Origin: Sphingobacterium sp.
Lineage (GTDB): Bacteria; Bacteroidota; Bacteroidia; Sphingobacteriales; Sphingobacteriaceae
Assembly (NCBI GenBank): GCA_031253985.1
Contig: JAIRVH010000183.1
Span: 1-64,000, forward strand
Direction: 5' to 3'
DNA: 64,000 nt
In this document: positions 35,276 through 43,445 of the stretch, one piece after another
Layout: every line of letters begins with the position of its first letter
How positions within the stretch are numbered: position 1 is the first letter of the stretch
Notes under the pieces: generated by a model
What the model was told of the DNA's origin: nothing
What the model saw: only the letters and a program-made list of their open reading frames with translations
Databases searched by the model: none
Made by a program: the position numbers and the translations under genes

Positions 35276-35992
35276 CTATTTTATCGTAACGAAAGTAGTG
35301 CTGCCCTGCCATGCCGAAGCATAAGGTTTTCCCTCATGTTCCCCTGCGGTCTCAGCAAACGCACTTGCTTCTAATACGTAGGGACCTGACCAGATTGCAT
35401 CAAATGTTAGGATACCATTCTCGTCCGCAACAAACTCTTTTCCCCAGCCTGTCGTAGAAAACACAGAAACTTTGGCCTGAGGGACAGCCTTACCGAAGCT
35501 GGTGATCTTTGCTTGTACAGGTTGCCCTTTTTTTACATTAGTCGTACCAAGCAATTCAATCTGCAATGGATTTTTCACACTGTTATAATCGAGTGCTGCA
35601 GGTTTTCCTACAAGAACAGGGACCAGGGAAGAAAACTCATATTTTGTTTTGCCACCAAGATCCTTAGGTGCTTTAACAATAGACAGGAAATAGGTTCCAG
35701 CGGATGTAGGTTGAAATGAACCGCTAAAGTGATCGCCGTTGTTCGTCAACTGAAGCCTGACGGGTTCCTTTCCAGGAGCATGCAACATTAACGAAAAATC
35801 CTTCACGTCGGAGTACCATTTGTCTACCTGATCTCTCTCATTGGTTGCAAATTCACCGTAATATACCTTGACTTCATGGGCTTGGTTTAGTGTCCCATAA
35901 GAAGATGATTCAATCCAAAGGGCATGTGCATGACCGGTATGATTACACAGTAATACCGCAAGAAATGTAAAAAATGAAATTAAAATTTTCAT
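35276..35992 (-). CDS. DUF4198 domain periplasmic protein
   Basis: This 238-residue exported protein has a signal peptide (cleavage near GHAHA) and two beta-sandwich-like halves. Features are the early ALWIESSSYG, a central APKDLGGKTKYEFSSLVPVLVG and a C-terminal VFSTTGWGKEFVADENGILTF. These are hallmarks of DUF4198 proteins, often found next to TonB receptors and metal uptake genes. It is first in the operon that continues with the siderophore receptor (114-bp gap). A metal-related periplasmic role is likely but unproven. Confidence 0.8.
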   Translation of the reverse strand: MKILISFFTFLAVLLCNHTGHAHALWIESSSYGTLNQAHEVKVYYGEFATNERDQVDKWYSDVKDFSLMLHAPGKEPVRLQLTNNGDHFSGSFQPTSAGTYFLSIVKAPKDLGGKTKYEFSSLVPVLVGKPAALDYNSVKNPLQIELLGTTNVKKGQPVQAKITSFGKAVPQAKVSVFSTTGWGKEFVADENGILTFDAIWSGPYVLEASAFAETAGEHEGKPYASAWQGSTTFVTIK

Positions 35993-36030
35993 AATATGTT
36001 GATTGATGTTTAGTTTTCTTCAACTTATTA

Positions 36031-36262
36031 TGGAAGAACTTGCTGGTTTAAGCGAGCTCTAGAACGAATAAAATAATAAAATTCGTTATCTTGCAAGTTC
36101 TTCCATATCGCATATCGGGAGTAACTGACACAGCGTACTGTTTCAGTCATCTACATCCAGTTGCCGCTGTATGTAGATTTACGCCATGTAATAGATTGCC
36201 GTCTATTGCATGGTGTTTTTGTCCATCATCGTCTAAACAAGCAAATAGAACATTATTTAGAC
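36031..36262 (-). promoter_or_regulatory. Array of five hairpins in the DUF4198/TonB operon leader
   Basis: Five stems lie in a row. A: 36231-36237 with 36256-36262. B: 36184-36195 with 36202-36213. C: 36149-36160 with 36167-36178. D: 36124-36133 with 36138-36147. E: 36031-36043 with 36093-36105, with an inner stem 36063-36069/36081-36087. B and C each have 12-bp arms with one mismatch and the same hexaloop (CGGCAA on the leftward transcript). The array lies between a good leftward promoter and the DUF4198 start at 35992. It looks like a structured leader RNA. No known riboswitch was recognised. Confidence 0.6.
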
Positions 36263-36320
36263 TGATTAAAAACAAAGCAAATATAACAGGAAATCTTTTT
36301 AAATCAACTAATTTTTTCAT
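36147..36320 (-). CDS. Possible small lipoprotein (57 aa) overlapping the hairpin array
   Basis: An ATG at 36320 opens 57 codons with a convincing signal peptide (MKKLVDLKRFPVIFALFLIS ... VLFAC) followed by a His/Cys-rich tail CLDDDGQKHHAIDGNLLHG and ending TAATGCR. If real it would be a small metal-binding lipoprotein ahead of an iron-uptake type operon. However, the same bases contain hairpins A-C and a promoter within the first 45 bases, so transcription may begin inside it. Either the peptide or the RNA structure could be the functional element. Confidence 0.4.
   Translation of the reverse strand: MKKLVDLKRFPVIFALFLISLNNVLFACLDDDGQKHHAIDGNLLHGVNLHTAATGCR
36278..36307 (-). promoter_or_regulatory. 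Promoter of the DUF4198/TonB/PepSY operon
   Basis: On the minus strand TTG (36305-36307), a 19-nt spacer and TATATTTG (36278-36285) match the Bacteroidota consensus exactly. The start would be near 36271, giving a leader of about 280 nt that contains the hairpin array. Confidence 0.6.
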
Positions 36321-36459
36321 TTTACAGTATTCTTACGCTTTTGCTAAAAAACTTCATGATGTTGCCGCCACTTGCAGCGATGAAAATAAAAGAAGATTCT
36401 TTCTAACCAATAAGATTAGACACTTTCAGAAAAAAAGAGAACAGAATAAGCGTTTCAAA

Positions 36460-37272
36460 TTAGGAAGAGAGCGCAGAAGCAATGGAAAAATGCGCTACAT
36501 GTTGTTTGAGGATGTGCATCAGATCGAATAATTCCGTTTCCTGATAACGTGTCGCTACATGAAGCTGGATACGTTCACAGTGTGGCTCGAATGTTTGCTG
36601 TACCAAATCGACCGTATTATTTTCACCGGAGAGGTGAGTCAGAATAAGATGTTTAAGACGATCGGTTTTATAGGCGTTGAACAGTTCAACAGCCATGCGA
36701 TTGGAAAGATGCCCCCAACCACTACTGATCCTATTTTTCAGAAAATAGGAGTAGCGTCCTGTGCGCAGCATCTCCTCATCATAATTGGATTCTAAGAGTA
36801 GTACGTCCGAGTGCTGAATAACATGTTGTACATTTTCACAGGGACGTCCGATATCTGTAAGTACCCCAATGTTGTATGTTCCATCAGAAACAAGAAAACT
36901 ACAAGGTTCTTTGGCATCGTGATATTTGGGAATACCATACACCTTAAGACCTCCAATTTCAACGACTTCGTCCGGAGAGATTATATGAACTAAATGGGAT
37001 GGAAGATGCAATCGGGTACCGTCGTAACTCCCCTTGGTGATATAAACTGGTAGATTATATTTTTTAGCAAATACAGATAGGCCTCTGATATGATCAGAGT
37101 GTTCATGGGTAATGAAAATTGCTTTGATCTGAGTCGGTAAAAGACCCAAATTATACATCCGAAGGTGTATATGTTTGCTATTAATTCCAGCATCTATCAA
37201 GATAGCAGAATCATCTTTAGCAACATAATAGCAGTTTCCATTACTTCCGGAGGCGATTGCACAATATTTCAT
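36460..37272 (-). CDS. MBL-fold metallohydrolase, YycJ/WalJ-like
   Basis: This 270-residue metallo-beta-lactamase-fold protein has the zinc motif THEHSDH (His56, His58, Asp60, His61), preceded by the short N-terminus MKYCAIASGSNGNCYYV that is typical of the YycJ/WalJ group. Members are DNA-processing exonuclease candidates linked in Firmicutes to cell-wall signalling. It is downstream of L-serine dehydratase on the same strand with a 76-bp gap. Cytoplasmic. Confidence 0.88.
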   Translation of the reverse strand: MKYCAIASGSNGNCYYVAKDDSAILIDAGINSKHIHLRMYNLGLLPTQIKAIFITHEHSDHIRGLSVFAKKYNLPVYITKGSYDGTRLHLPSHLVHIISPDEVVEIGGLKVYGIPKYHDAKEPCSFLVSDGTYNIGVLTDIGRPCENVQHVIQHSDVLLLESNYDEEMLRTGRYSYFLKNRISSGWGHLSNRMAVELFNAYKTDRLKHLILTHLSGENNTVDLVQQTFEPHCERIQLHVATRYQETELFDLMHILKQHVAHFSIASALSS

Positions 37273-37348
37273 TCGTTTACGCTATTTATAAGAATATATC
37301 TATTTTACCGCGTCAAAGATACGAAAAACAAGAAAACTCCGACAGTCA

Positions 37349-38776
37349 TTAACATTCCGGCAAACTCAATGGAATATTGACGGCAAGTCCACCGTCTGCT
37401 GTTTCTTTATATTTAGCATTCATATCCAACGCGGTTTCCCACATGGTTTTAACTACTGTGTCTAGGCTCACTTTTGCTTTATCCGGGTTCGATTGCAATG
37501 CCAATTGTGCTGCAGTAATGGCTTTGATGGCTCCCATTGTGTTACGTTCGATACAAGGAATCTGCACCAGTCCACCGATTGGATCGCATGTTAATCCGAG
37601 GTGATGTTCCATGGCAATCTCGGCAGCCATGAGAACCTGACGCTGCGATCCGCCCAGCACTTCTGTCAACGCACCGGCTGCCATCGCTGATGAGACGCCA
37701 ATCTCGGCCTGACAGCCTCCCATTGCCGCAGAAATGGTTGCATTTTTCTTAAATATCGATCCGATCTCAGATGCGGTAAGAATAAATTGAATAATTTTAT
37801 TGTCACGCATTCCGTCGTGGAAAGTAATATAATATTGCAATACAGCCGGGATAACGCCCGAAGCTCCATTGGTAGGTGCTGTTACCACACGTCCGAAAGA
37901 GGCGTTCTCCTCATTTACTGCAAGAGCAAAACAACTTACCCAATCAAGTATATATTGAAAGTTTTGGCCTCCCTCGCGAATAGCCGCTACCCAGGACTCG
38001 TAATCTTGATAACTACGCCCCTGCATGAGCTTTTTATTCAGTTTGGCGGCTCTCCGCTCGACATTTAATCCGCCGGGCAATGTTCCGCCAGTGTGGCAGC
38101 CCCGATAAATACACTCGTGTATAGTTTTATAGATATTCAATACGCCGGCTACGGTTTCACTTTCTTCACGCCATGCACATTCATTTTCAAGAACCAGTTC
38201 CGAGATTTTCAGTCCTGTTTTCATTGTCCAATGCAAGAGTTCATGTGCGGTATCTACAGGAAATGGCAGATCTACTTCTGACAGGACACTTTCGGTATCA
38301 TTTTCCTGCACCACAAAACCGCCGCCTATAGAATAATACGTTTCGGTAATTGCCTTACCGTTGGAAAGGAATGCCTGAAAGGTAACGGCATTGGGATGAA
38401 AAGGTAGACTTTCGGCATATAGAAACAAGAGATCTTCCTGATAGGAAAATGGGATAGTCCGTTCAGCAGCAACTTCAAGTTCACCAACAGCCTTAATGTG
38501 CTCCACTTTGGGCGTCACTCGATTAACGTCAAAGGTAACCGGATCATCGCCGCTCAGTCCAAGCAGAACAGCAATATCGGTACCGTGTCCTGCGCCGGTT
38601 TTGGCTAAAGAACCATAAAGCAAAATCTTGACCTGTTCGACCTCATTCAGTACGCCCTTTGACTTGAGAACAGCTGTAAATTGCTGGGCTGCACGCCAAG
38701 GTCCTAGGGTATGCGAACTCGAGGGACCGATACCAATCTTAAACATATCAAAAACGGATATTTGTTCTTTGCTCAT
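37349..38776 (-). CDS. sdaA: L-serine ammonia-lyase (single-chain, iron-sulfur)
   Basis: This 475-residue enzyme converts L-serine to pyruvate and ammonia using a [4Fe-4S] cluster. It fuses the beta (N) and alpha (C) domains. Motifs are [10 protein letters not shown] near residue 16, [28 protein letters not shown] and the cluster cysteines in [10 protein letters not shown] and [18 protein letters not shown]. Full length for the family. Upstream is the divergent GHL10 gene. Confidence 0.95.
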   Translation of the reverse strand: MSKEQISVFDMFKIGIGPSSSHTLGPWRAAQQFTAVLKSKGVLNEVEQVKILLYGSLAKTGAGHGTDIAVLLGLSGDDPVTFDVNRVTPKVEHIKAVGELEVAAERTIPFSYQEDLLFLYAESLPFHPNAVTFQAFLSNGKAITETYYSIGGGFVVQENDTESVLSEVDLPFPVDTAHELLHWTMKTGLKISELVLENECAWREESETVAGVLNIYKTIHECIYRGCHTGGTLPGGLNVERRAAKLNKKLMQGRSYQDYESWVAAIREGGQNFQYILDWVSCFALAVNEENASFGRVVTAPTNGASGVIPAVLQYYITFHDGMRDNKIIQFILTASEIGSIFKKNATISAAMGGCQAEIGVSSAMAAGALTEVLGGSQRQVLMAAEIAMEHHLGLTCDPIGGLVQIPCIERNTMGAIKAITAAQLALQSNPDKAKVSLDTVVKTMWETALDMNAKYKETADGGLAVNIPLSLPEC

Positions 38777-38964
38777 AATCTTTTATATAGCGGTTAGCCG
38801 ATCAAGCATTGCTTTTGTGAAAACCGCATCTAAATTAGCACAAATAAAGTACAATGTTACCTGCATTTGCATTATTATCAATTTGAAAACCAAGCTCAGG
38901 TTCTTTTAACAAGTATCCAACAAACATCTTACATTTTTTAGCGAAAAAGTAAGAAATGCTTCCC

Positions 38965-38972
38965 TATCTTTG
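38965..38972 (+). promoter_or_regulatory. -7 promoter box of the second GHL10 gene
   Basis: TATCTTTG matches TAnnTTTG. Transcription would start near 38979. That lies after an in-frame TTG at 38970 but before the ATG at 38991, so the ATG is the true start. Confidence 0.55.
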
Positions 38973-38990
38973 TTGGCTATAATTTATAGA

Positions 38991-40538
38991 ATGACGGGAA
39001 AAACATATTTATATTCTTTTTTTACCATTGTTATCTGTTTATTTTCGATTAGAATGTATGCCCAACAACTACCTAAGCGGGAGTTCCGCGGTGTATGGGT
39101 AGCAACCATAGGTAATATAGACTGGCCTTCTGTCAAGGCGGGCAATAATGTCGCACAGCAAAAACAGGAGTTTATTGATTTACTGGACCAGCACCGTAGT
39201 GCAGGATTGAATGCGATTATTCTGCAGGTACGTCCTGCTGCCGATGCGTTCTACGCAAAAGGCAGGGAGCCTTGGAGCAGATACTTAACCGGAAAACAGG
39301 GATTGCCCCCTTCACCATTCTACGATCCTTTGGAGTTTGCAATCACCGAGGCGCATAAGAGGGGGATGGAACTGCATGCTTGGTTCAATCCGTACCGTGC
39401 CTCCACTACGTTAAATCCCGCCCATTTTTCGGATGAGCATATTACCAAGCGCCATCCCGAATGGTTCTTTACCTACGCGGGCAAGAAACTTTTTAATCCA
39501 GGCATTCCGGAAGTTCGTAAATATATTATTGATGTCATCATGGACGTGGTCAAAAACTACGATGTGGATGGCATTCATTTCGACGACTATTTCTATCCCT
39601 ATCCCGACAGTAGAAATACGCCGGTTCCAGATCAGATTACCTTTGGTCAATACAATAATGGGATCGAGAAAATTGATGATTGGCGACGCAACAATGTCAA
39701 TCTCCTGGTGCGCGATCTTGGTATTGCTATCAAAAAGGTAAAACCTTACGTCAAATATGGTATCAGTCCCTGCGGTGTCTGGGACAACAAAGACAATAAT
39801 AGTGATGGTTCAGATACCCGTGGCCTGAGTGCTTACCGGGAACTATACGCTGATGGTGTCAAATGGATGCGGGAAGGCTGGATAGATTATATCAATCCCC
39901 AGATCTACTTTCCCTTCAAAAATCGAGCAGCAGCATACGAGATCCTAGTCGACTGGTGGCAAAAACACACCTATGGTCGGCACTTTTATGTAGGTCATGG
40001 TGCTTATCGTGTTACTGAAAATAAAATCGGCTGGACAGATCGAAGTCAAATACCGAGACAGGTACGCCATCTGAGGGAGGAGCACGACGTAGAAGGAAGT
40101 ATTTATTTCAGTTCCAAATCACTTACAGATAATCTTGTTGGGTTGCAGGATTCTATGCGGAATGACCTGTATCGAAACCCGGCCTTACCACCAACGATGC
40201 CCTGGTTAGACAGCATCCCGCCCAATGCCCCATTTGGTCTTCTGGTGAAAAATTCGGGCAACGGCAAAATGAATACCTTATTTTGGCAAAGGCCAGATGC
40301 GGCCACTGATGGGGAATCTGCTTATGGTTATGTGATCTATCGGTTCAACCTTGATGAAAAAGTGAACATCAAAGATCCGGGCAAAATCATCTTTATCACG
40401 TTCGATGGAGATAAGCTTCAATATACCGATGACGACATCAAACAGCATCAACACTATAAATATGTCGTGACAGCAATTGATCGCATGAAAAATGAAAGCG
40501 GCCCCTCGGACAGCCGAACAGCAAACGAAGAAATTTAA
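38991..40538 (+). CDS. GHL10/DUF187 family glycoside hydrolase-like protein
   Basis: This 515-residue exported protein is a paralogue of the lipoprotein at 1350. Here the signal peptide (MTGKTYLYSFFTIVICLFS ... RMYAQQ) ends with an Ala-x-Gln-type cleavage site and has no lipobox, so it is probably soluble in the periplasm. The GHL10 barrel has EFRGVWVATIGNIDWPS, QVRPAADAFYAKGREPW, WFNPYRAS and DGIHFDDYFYPYPD. A C-terminal fibronectin III-type domain covers about 420-510. It is convergent with a GH3 hexosaminidase, again pointing to cell-wall or amino-sugar glycans. Confidence 0.87.
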   Translation: MTGKTYLYSFFTIVICLFSIRMYAQQLPKREFRGVWVATIGNIDWPSVKAGNNVAQQKQEFIDLLDQHRSAGLNAIILQVRPAADAFYAKGREPWSRYLTGKQGLPPSPFYDPLEFAITEAHKRGMELHAWFNPYRASTTLNPAHFSDEHITKRHPEWFFTYAGKKLFNPGIPEVRKYIIDVIMDVVKNYDVDGIHFDDYFYPYPDSRNTPVPDQITFGQYNNGIEKIDDWRRNNVNLLVRDLGIAIKKVKPYVKYGISPCGVWDNKDNNSDGSDTRGLSAYRELYADGVKWMREGWIDYINPQIYFPFKNRAAAYEILVDWWQKHTYGRHFYVGHGAYRVTENKIGWTDRSQIPRQVRHLREEHDVEGSIYFSSKSLTDNLVGLQDSMRNDLYRNPALPPTMPWLDSIPPNAPFGLLVKNSGNGKMNTLFWQRPDAATDGESAYGYVIYRFNLDEKVNIKDPGKIIFITFDGDKLQYTDDDIKQHQHYKYVVTAIDRMKNESGPSDSRTANEEI

Positions 40539-40550
40539 TACTAAAAAAAG

Positions 40551-40603
40551 ACCTCTTTCAAAAATGATTTTGCTCGTATAGCAGGGCCATTTTTGAAAGA
40601 GGT
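40551..40603. terminator. Bidirectional terminator between GHL10 and GH3 genes
   Basis: Perfect 16-nt arms ACCTCTTTCAAAAATG (40551-40566) and CATTTTTGAAAGAGGT (40588-40603) lie between convergent genes. Seven T follow on the minus strand, which serves the GH3 gene best. Confidence 0.88.
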
Positions 40604-40630
40604 ACTGTGTTTGTGTGGTTTTATGGTATG

Positions 40631-42337
40631 TTACTTTCCTTGTCCGTATCTGAATTTTTTATTGATCGTAACAGGAAGTTTTCCTTTTGGAATATTTTGC
40701 CCCAATATAGTTCTTGCTGCTGCTTTCTGCATGAATGCATCATTCTGATAGGCTAGTAAAATAGTTTTTGCTTTTTTCGTTGCTTCAAAACCATCCACTG
40801 CATAAGCGTTGGTAAACAAGGTCAGAATCGATTTTTTCGCAAACTTCTTCATAAGCCCTTGAACATCTTTATTTAATGTCATTGTCGGACGTGGACGAAG
40901 TCTCGTATCATGCACAGCGATAATAAACTGTTTATTTTTCTTGATTTCTTTGGTTATCCGCTTAATATCATCTTTGCTCATACTATCTGTGATGAAATAT
41001 TGCGTTTCATTCGTCAGTGCATCAGCCATTTCATTCTGAAAAGTCTGATTAGCCGTAATTCCGATATTGATAATAGCGGTAGGTAAATCCTTTTTGAATG
41101 ATTTTATTTTTTCGGTAGAATTCAATGCTGTGATCGCTGCATTTGACAGTTCATCAATGAGTTGAACCGCTGAGGCACGATGCAGATCATTGTATAGATT
41201 CTGTTGGGCAGTTGCTTGGTATTTGTCTAAACCCAGCCACAATTTGGCAGCAAGCACTCTTTTAACACGTGCATCAATATCCGCCTGTGCGATGCGTCCC
41301 TCTTCAATAGCTTTTAAGATCAGGTCGATTGCACGTTTGCTATTTTCCGACACTTCAAGTAAATCATGCCCTGCAATAATCGCCTGTACATCGGCCTCTC
41401 CGTTTGGAAAAAACTTCTTTACACCCTTCATATCCATTGCGTCGGTGACTGTCAGCCCTTTAAAGCCAAGCTCATTGCGCAAAAGGTCAGTAACTACTTT
41501 TTTAGAAATAGAAGATGGCATATTAGGGGTATCATCTAAACTCGGGATATTCATGTGCGCCACCATAACAGCGGGAGCTCCAGCTTTGATCAGCTCTTTA
41601 AACGGATACATTTCCAAGGTATCCAGACGTTTTTTATCAAAAGGGAGCTGTGGCAGATCGTAATGTGAATCCACATCCGTATCACCATGTCCCGGGAAAT
41701 GCTTGATGGAAGCCAATATCCCGCCGTCTACCATACCATCCATATAAGCCTTCGCTTTTTGGGTCACATTAAATTTGTTATCACCAAAGGAACGGATACC
41801 AATGACCGGGTTTTTGGGATTATTGTTGATATCCACATCGGGAGCAAAATTGAAATGCATACCTATGCGTTGAAAATCCAGTGCTACCTCACGTCCCATG
41901 CGATAGATCAACTGATTATCTTGAACGGCCCCTAGAGTCATCTGATAAGGGAATGACAAGGTAGAATCCGGCATACGCATACCCAATCCCCACTCGCCAT
42001 CAAAAGTCATCATCAGCGGTACCTTGGACAGGGATTGATACCGGTTGAACATGTCGACATGACGTACCGGGCCACCCTGAAAGACAACCAGACCACCCAA
42101 ATGCTCGTTTTGTATCACCTGAGCAACTGAGTCAATATACTTCTGTCCCAGATTTGTATGTGCTCTGACCAAAAATAATTGAGCTACTTTTTCTTTTGGC
42201 GTCAAGGTATTGAATACCGCATCGACCCATTCATGCTGGGAGTTGATGTATTTCACAAAATCTTTTTTGTCCTGAGCTTTCAAAAAAGAAATTGTGCCGA
42301 CTAATGCCAATATTCCCAGACCGAGTTTTTTGAACAT
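40631..42337 (-). CDS. Glycoside hydrolase family 3, beta-N-acetylhexosaminidase-type
   Basis: This 568-residue exported GH3 enzyme is of the NagZ-like type, cleaving GlcNAc from muropeptides. Signal peptide about 1-21 (ends FLKAQ). The catalytic loop KHFPGHGDTDVDSH is at 212-225, with the His/Asp general acid-base dyad of NagZ. The nucleophile is Asp299 in TVTDAMDMKG. A GH3 C-domain-like region covers about 385-560. In Bacteroidota many homologues also carry a beta-lactamase-like C-domain; that part is absent here. Confidence 0.9.
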   Translation of the reverse strand: MFKKLGLGILALVGTISFLKAQDKKDFVKYINSQHEWVDAVFNTLTPKEKVAQLFLVRAHTNLGQKYIDSVAQVIQNEHLGGLVVFQGGPVRHVDMFNRYQSLSKVPLMMTFDGEWGLGMRMPDSTLSFPYQMTLGAVQDNQLIYRMGREVALDFQRIGMHFNFAPDVDINNNPKNPVIGIRSFGDNKFNVTQKAKAYMDGMVDGGILASIKHFPGHGDTDVDSHYDLPQLPFDKKRLDTLEMYPFKELIKAGAPAVMVAHMNIPSLDDTPNMPSSISKKVVTDLLRNELGFKGLTVTDAMDMKGVKKFFPNGEADVQAIIAGHDLLEVSENSKRAIDLILKAIEEGRIAQADIDARVKRVLAAKLWLGLDKYQATAQQNLYNDLHRASAVQLIDELSNAAITALNSTEKIKSFKKDLPTAIINIGITANQTFQNEMADALTNETQYFITDSMSKDDIKRITKEIKKNKQFIIAVHDTRLRPRPTMTLNKDVQGLMKKFAKKSILTLFTNAYAVDGFEATKKAKTILLAYQNDAFMQKAAARTILGQNIPKGKLPVTINKKFRYGQGK

Positions 42338-42685
42338 AAATTAGTTTGTATAATGTATTTAAAATAGAATACTAAGAACGTTATTATTTTGGACAATATG
42401 AAATTGTTTTTGCAACAATTTCATATAAAAACGCACAAAACAGCATTTGACTCCGACATTTAAGAAGGCTGAGACCTCGCCTGTCTGCAAGAATCAGCCA
42501 GAAGTCCTACGGATCTCTTGTTTTACGTAAAATTCTTTGGGTAAACGGGAGGCCAGTTGAACGCTCTTTCGTCGTTTGATCGGTGCTCCAACCTAGAATG
42601 AGTCAACCGGTCCACCCTTATTTTGATCAGCATCGCTAACAAGGGGGAACAGGTTATAAAAAATAGGATACTTTAGGCGTGGTCT
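42338..42685. other. Intergenic region with a perfect hairpin and a possible gene relic
   Basis: A perfect inverted repeat with 13-bp arms (42396-42408 and 42414-42426) and a 5-nt loop lies 60 bp before the GH3 start and could be an operator or leader hairpin. In 42494-42592 a minus-strand frame of 33 codons contains SVQLASRLPKEFYVKQEIRR and looks protein-like, but it has no start; it may be a decayed gene tail. Nothing else recognised. Confidence 0.4.
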
Positions 42686-43228
42686 CTAAATCAGATTATA
42701 TTTTTTCTCTAGGAAGAGTGTAAGTTCCATGGTATTTTCCAGTTCTCCAATGGCTTCTTTTTTCCACAGGCTATCGATGATCAGCAGCAGGAATTCTGTT
42801 TCAAATTCAGGACTCTCATATCCCAGCTCCTTAAAAGCGCGATGAATAATGGGTTGAACCGGCTTCATAAATTGTTCATGCTGCTGTTTTGAAAAAGGAT
42901 GATGGGACAAACGCTCCTGTAATCTCCAGAATATAGGTTCTGCACTGACCAGTTTGCCCGGTAGATTGATCATGGTGCGCAGAAATTCCTTCGGCTCACG
43001 ATAGGTCATCATTCCGCGGTGATGCGTAAGAACTTTACGATATCCTGATTTAATCAGATAAACCAACAGCGCATCTTTATTTCCAAAATGTTTAAAGATT
43101 AATGCTTCGGAAACCCCAGCATTCTGGGCAATCGTTTTGGTAGAGGTATTTGTATAGCCTTGATCTGAAAAAAGCAATAATGCTTCTTTCATAATACGCT
43201 CTTTTCTACTCAAAACACTTTCTTTCAT
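42686..43228 (-). CDS. TetR family transcriptional regulator
   Basis: This 180-residue TetR-type repressor has an HTH at about 12-58 (ALLLFSDQGYTNTSTKTIAQ, then NAGVSEALIFKHFGNKDALL) and a helical ligand domain. It is divergent from the outer-membrane beta-barrel gene at 43446, which is its most likely target. The ligand is unknown. Confidence 0.9.
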   Translation of the reverse strand: MKESVLSRKERIMKEALLLFSDQGYTNTSTKTIAQNAGVSEALIFKHFGNKDALLVYLIKSGYRKVLTHHRGMMTYREPKEFLRTMINLPGKLVSAEPIFWRLQERLSHHPFSKQQHEQFMKPVQPIIHRAFKELGYESPEFETEFLLLIIDSLWKKEAIGELENTMELTLFLEKKYNLI

Positions 43229-43445
43229 CTTTTATTCTTTTAATCTATGTCCGTATGCTACCACATCGCTATACGATTGTGTTCAGTTGATTTTTAATTC
43301 TACTGCAAATATATCTAATCTTTCCATTCACTAGAGGTTATTGTAACTAAAATGATAATAATTCGTAACAAATAGTGCCATATTTTTGAGAAATAAAATT
43401 ATATAACCGTCAACAGCACATTAAAACACATTTGCACCTCAACCC

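Noticed and set aside
36031..36262. Cobalamin or other known riboswitch
   Set aside because: None of the conserved B12-box, TPP or other aptamer motifs I know could be found; only the array of stems is evident.
36091..36531. Open frame of 146 codons on the plus strand over the hairpin region
   Set aside because: Its composition is unlike a protein, it overlaps the end of the MBL gene on the other strand, and the minus-strand reading with promoter and hairpins explains the region better.
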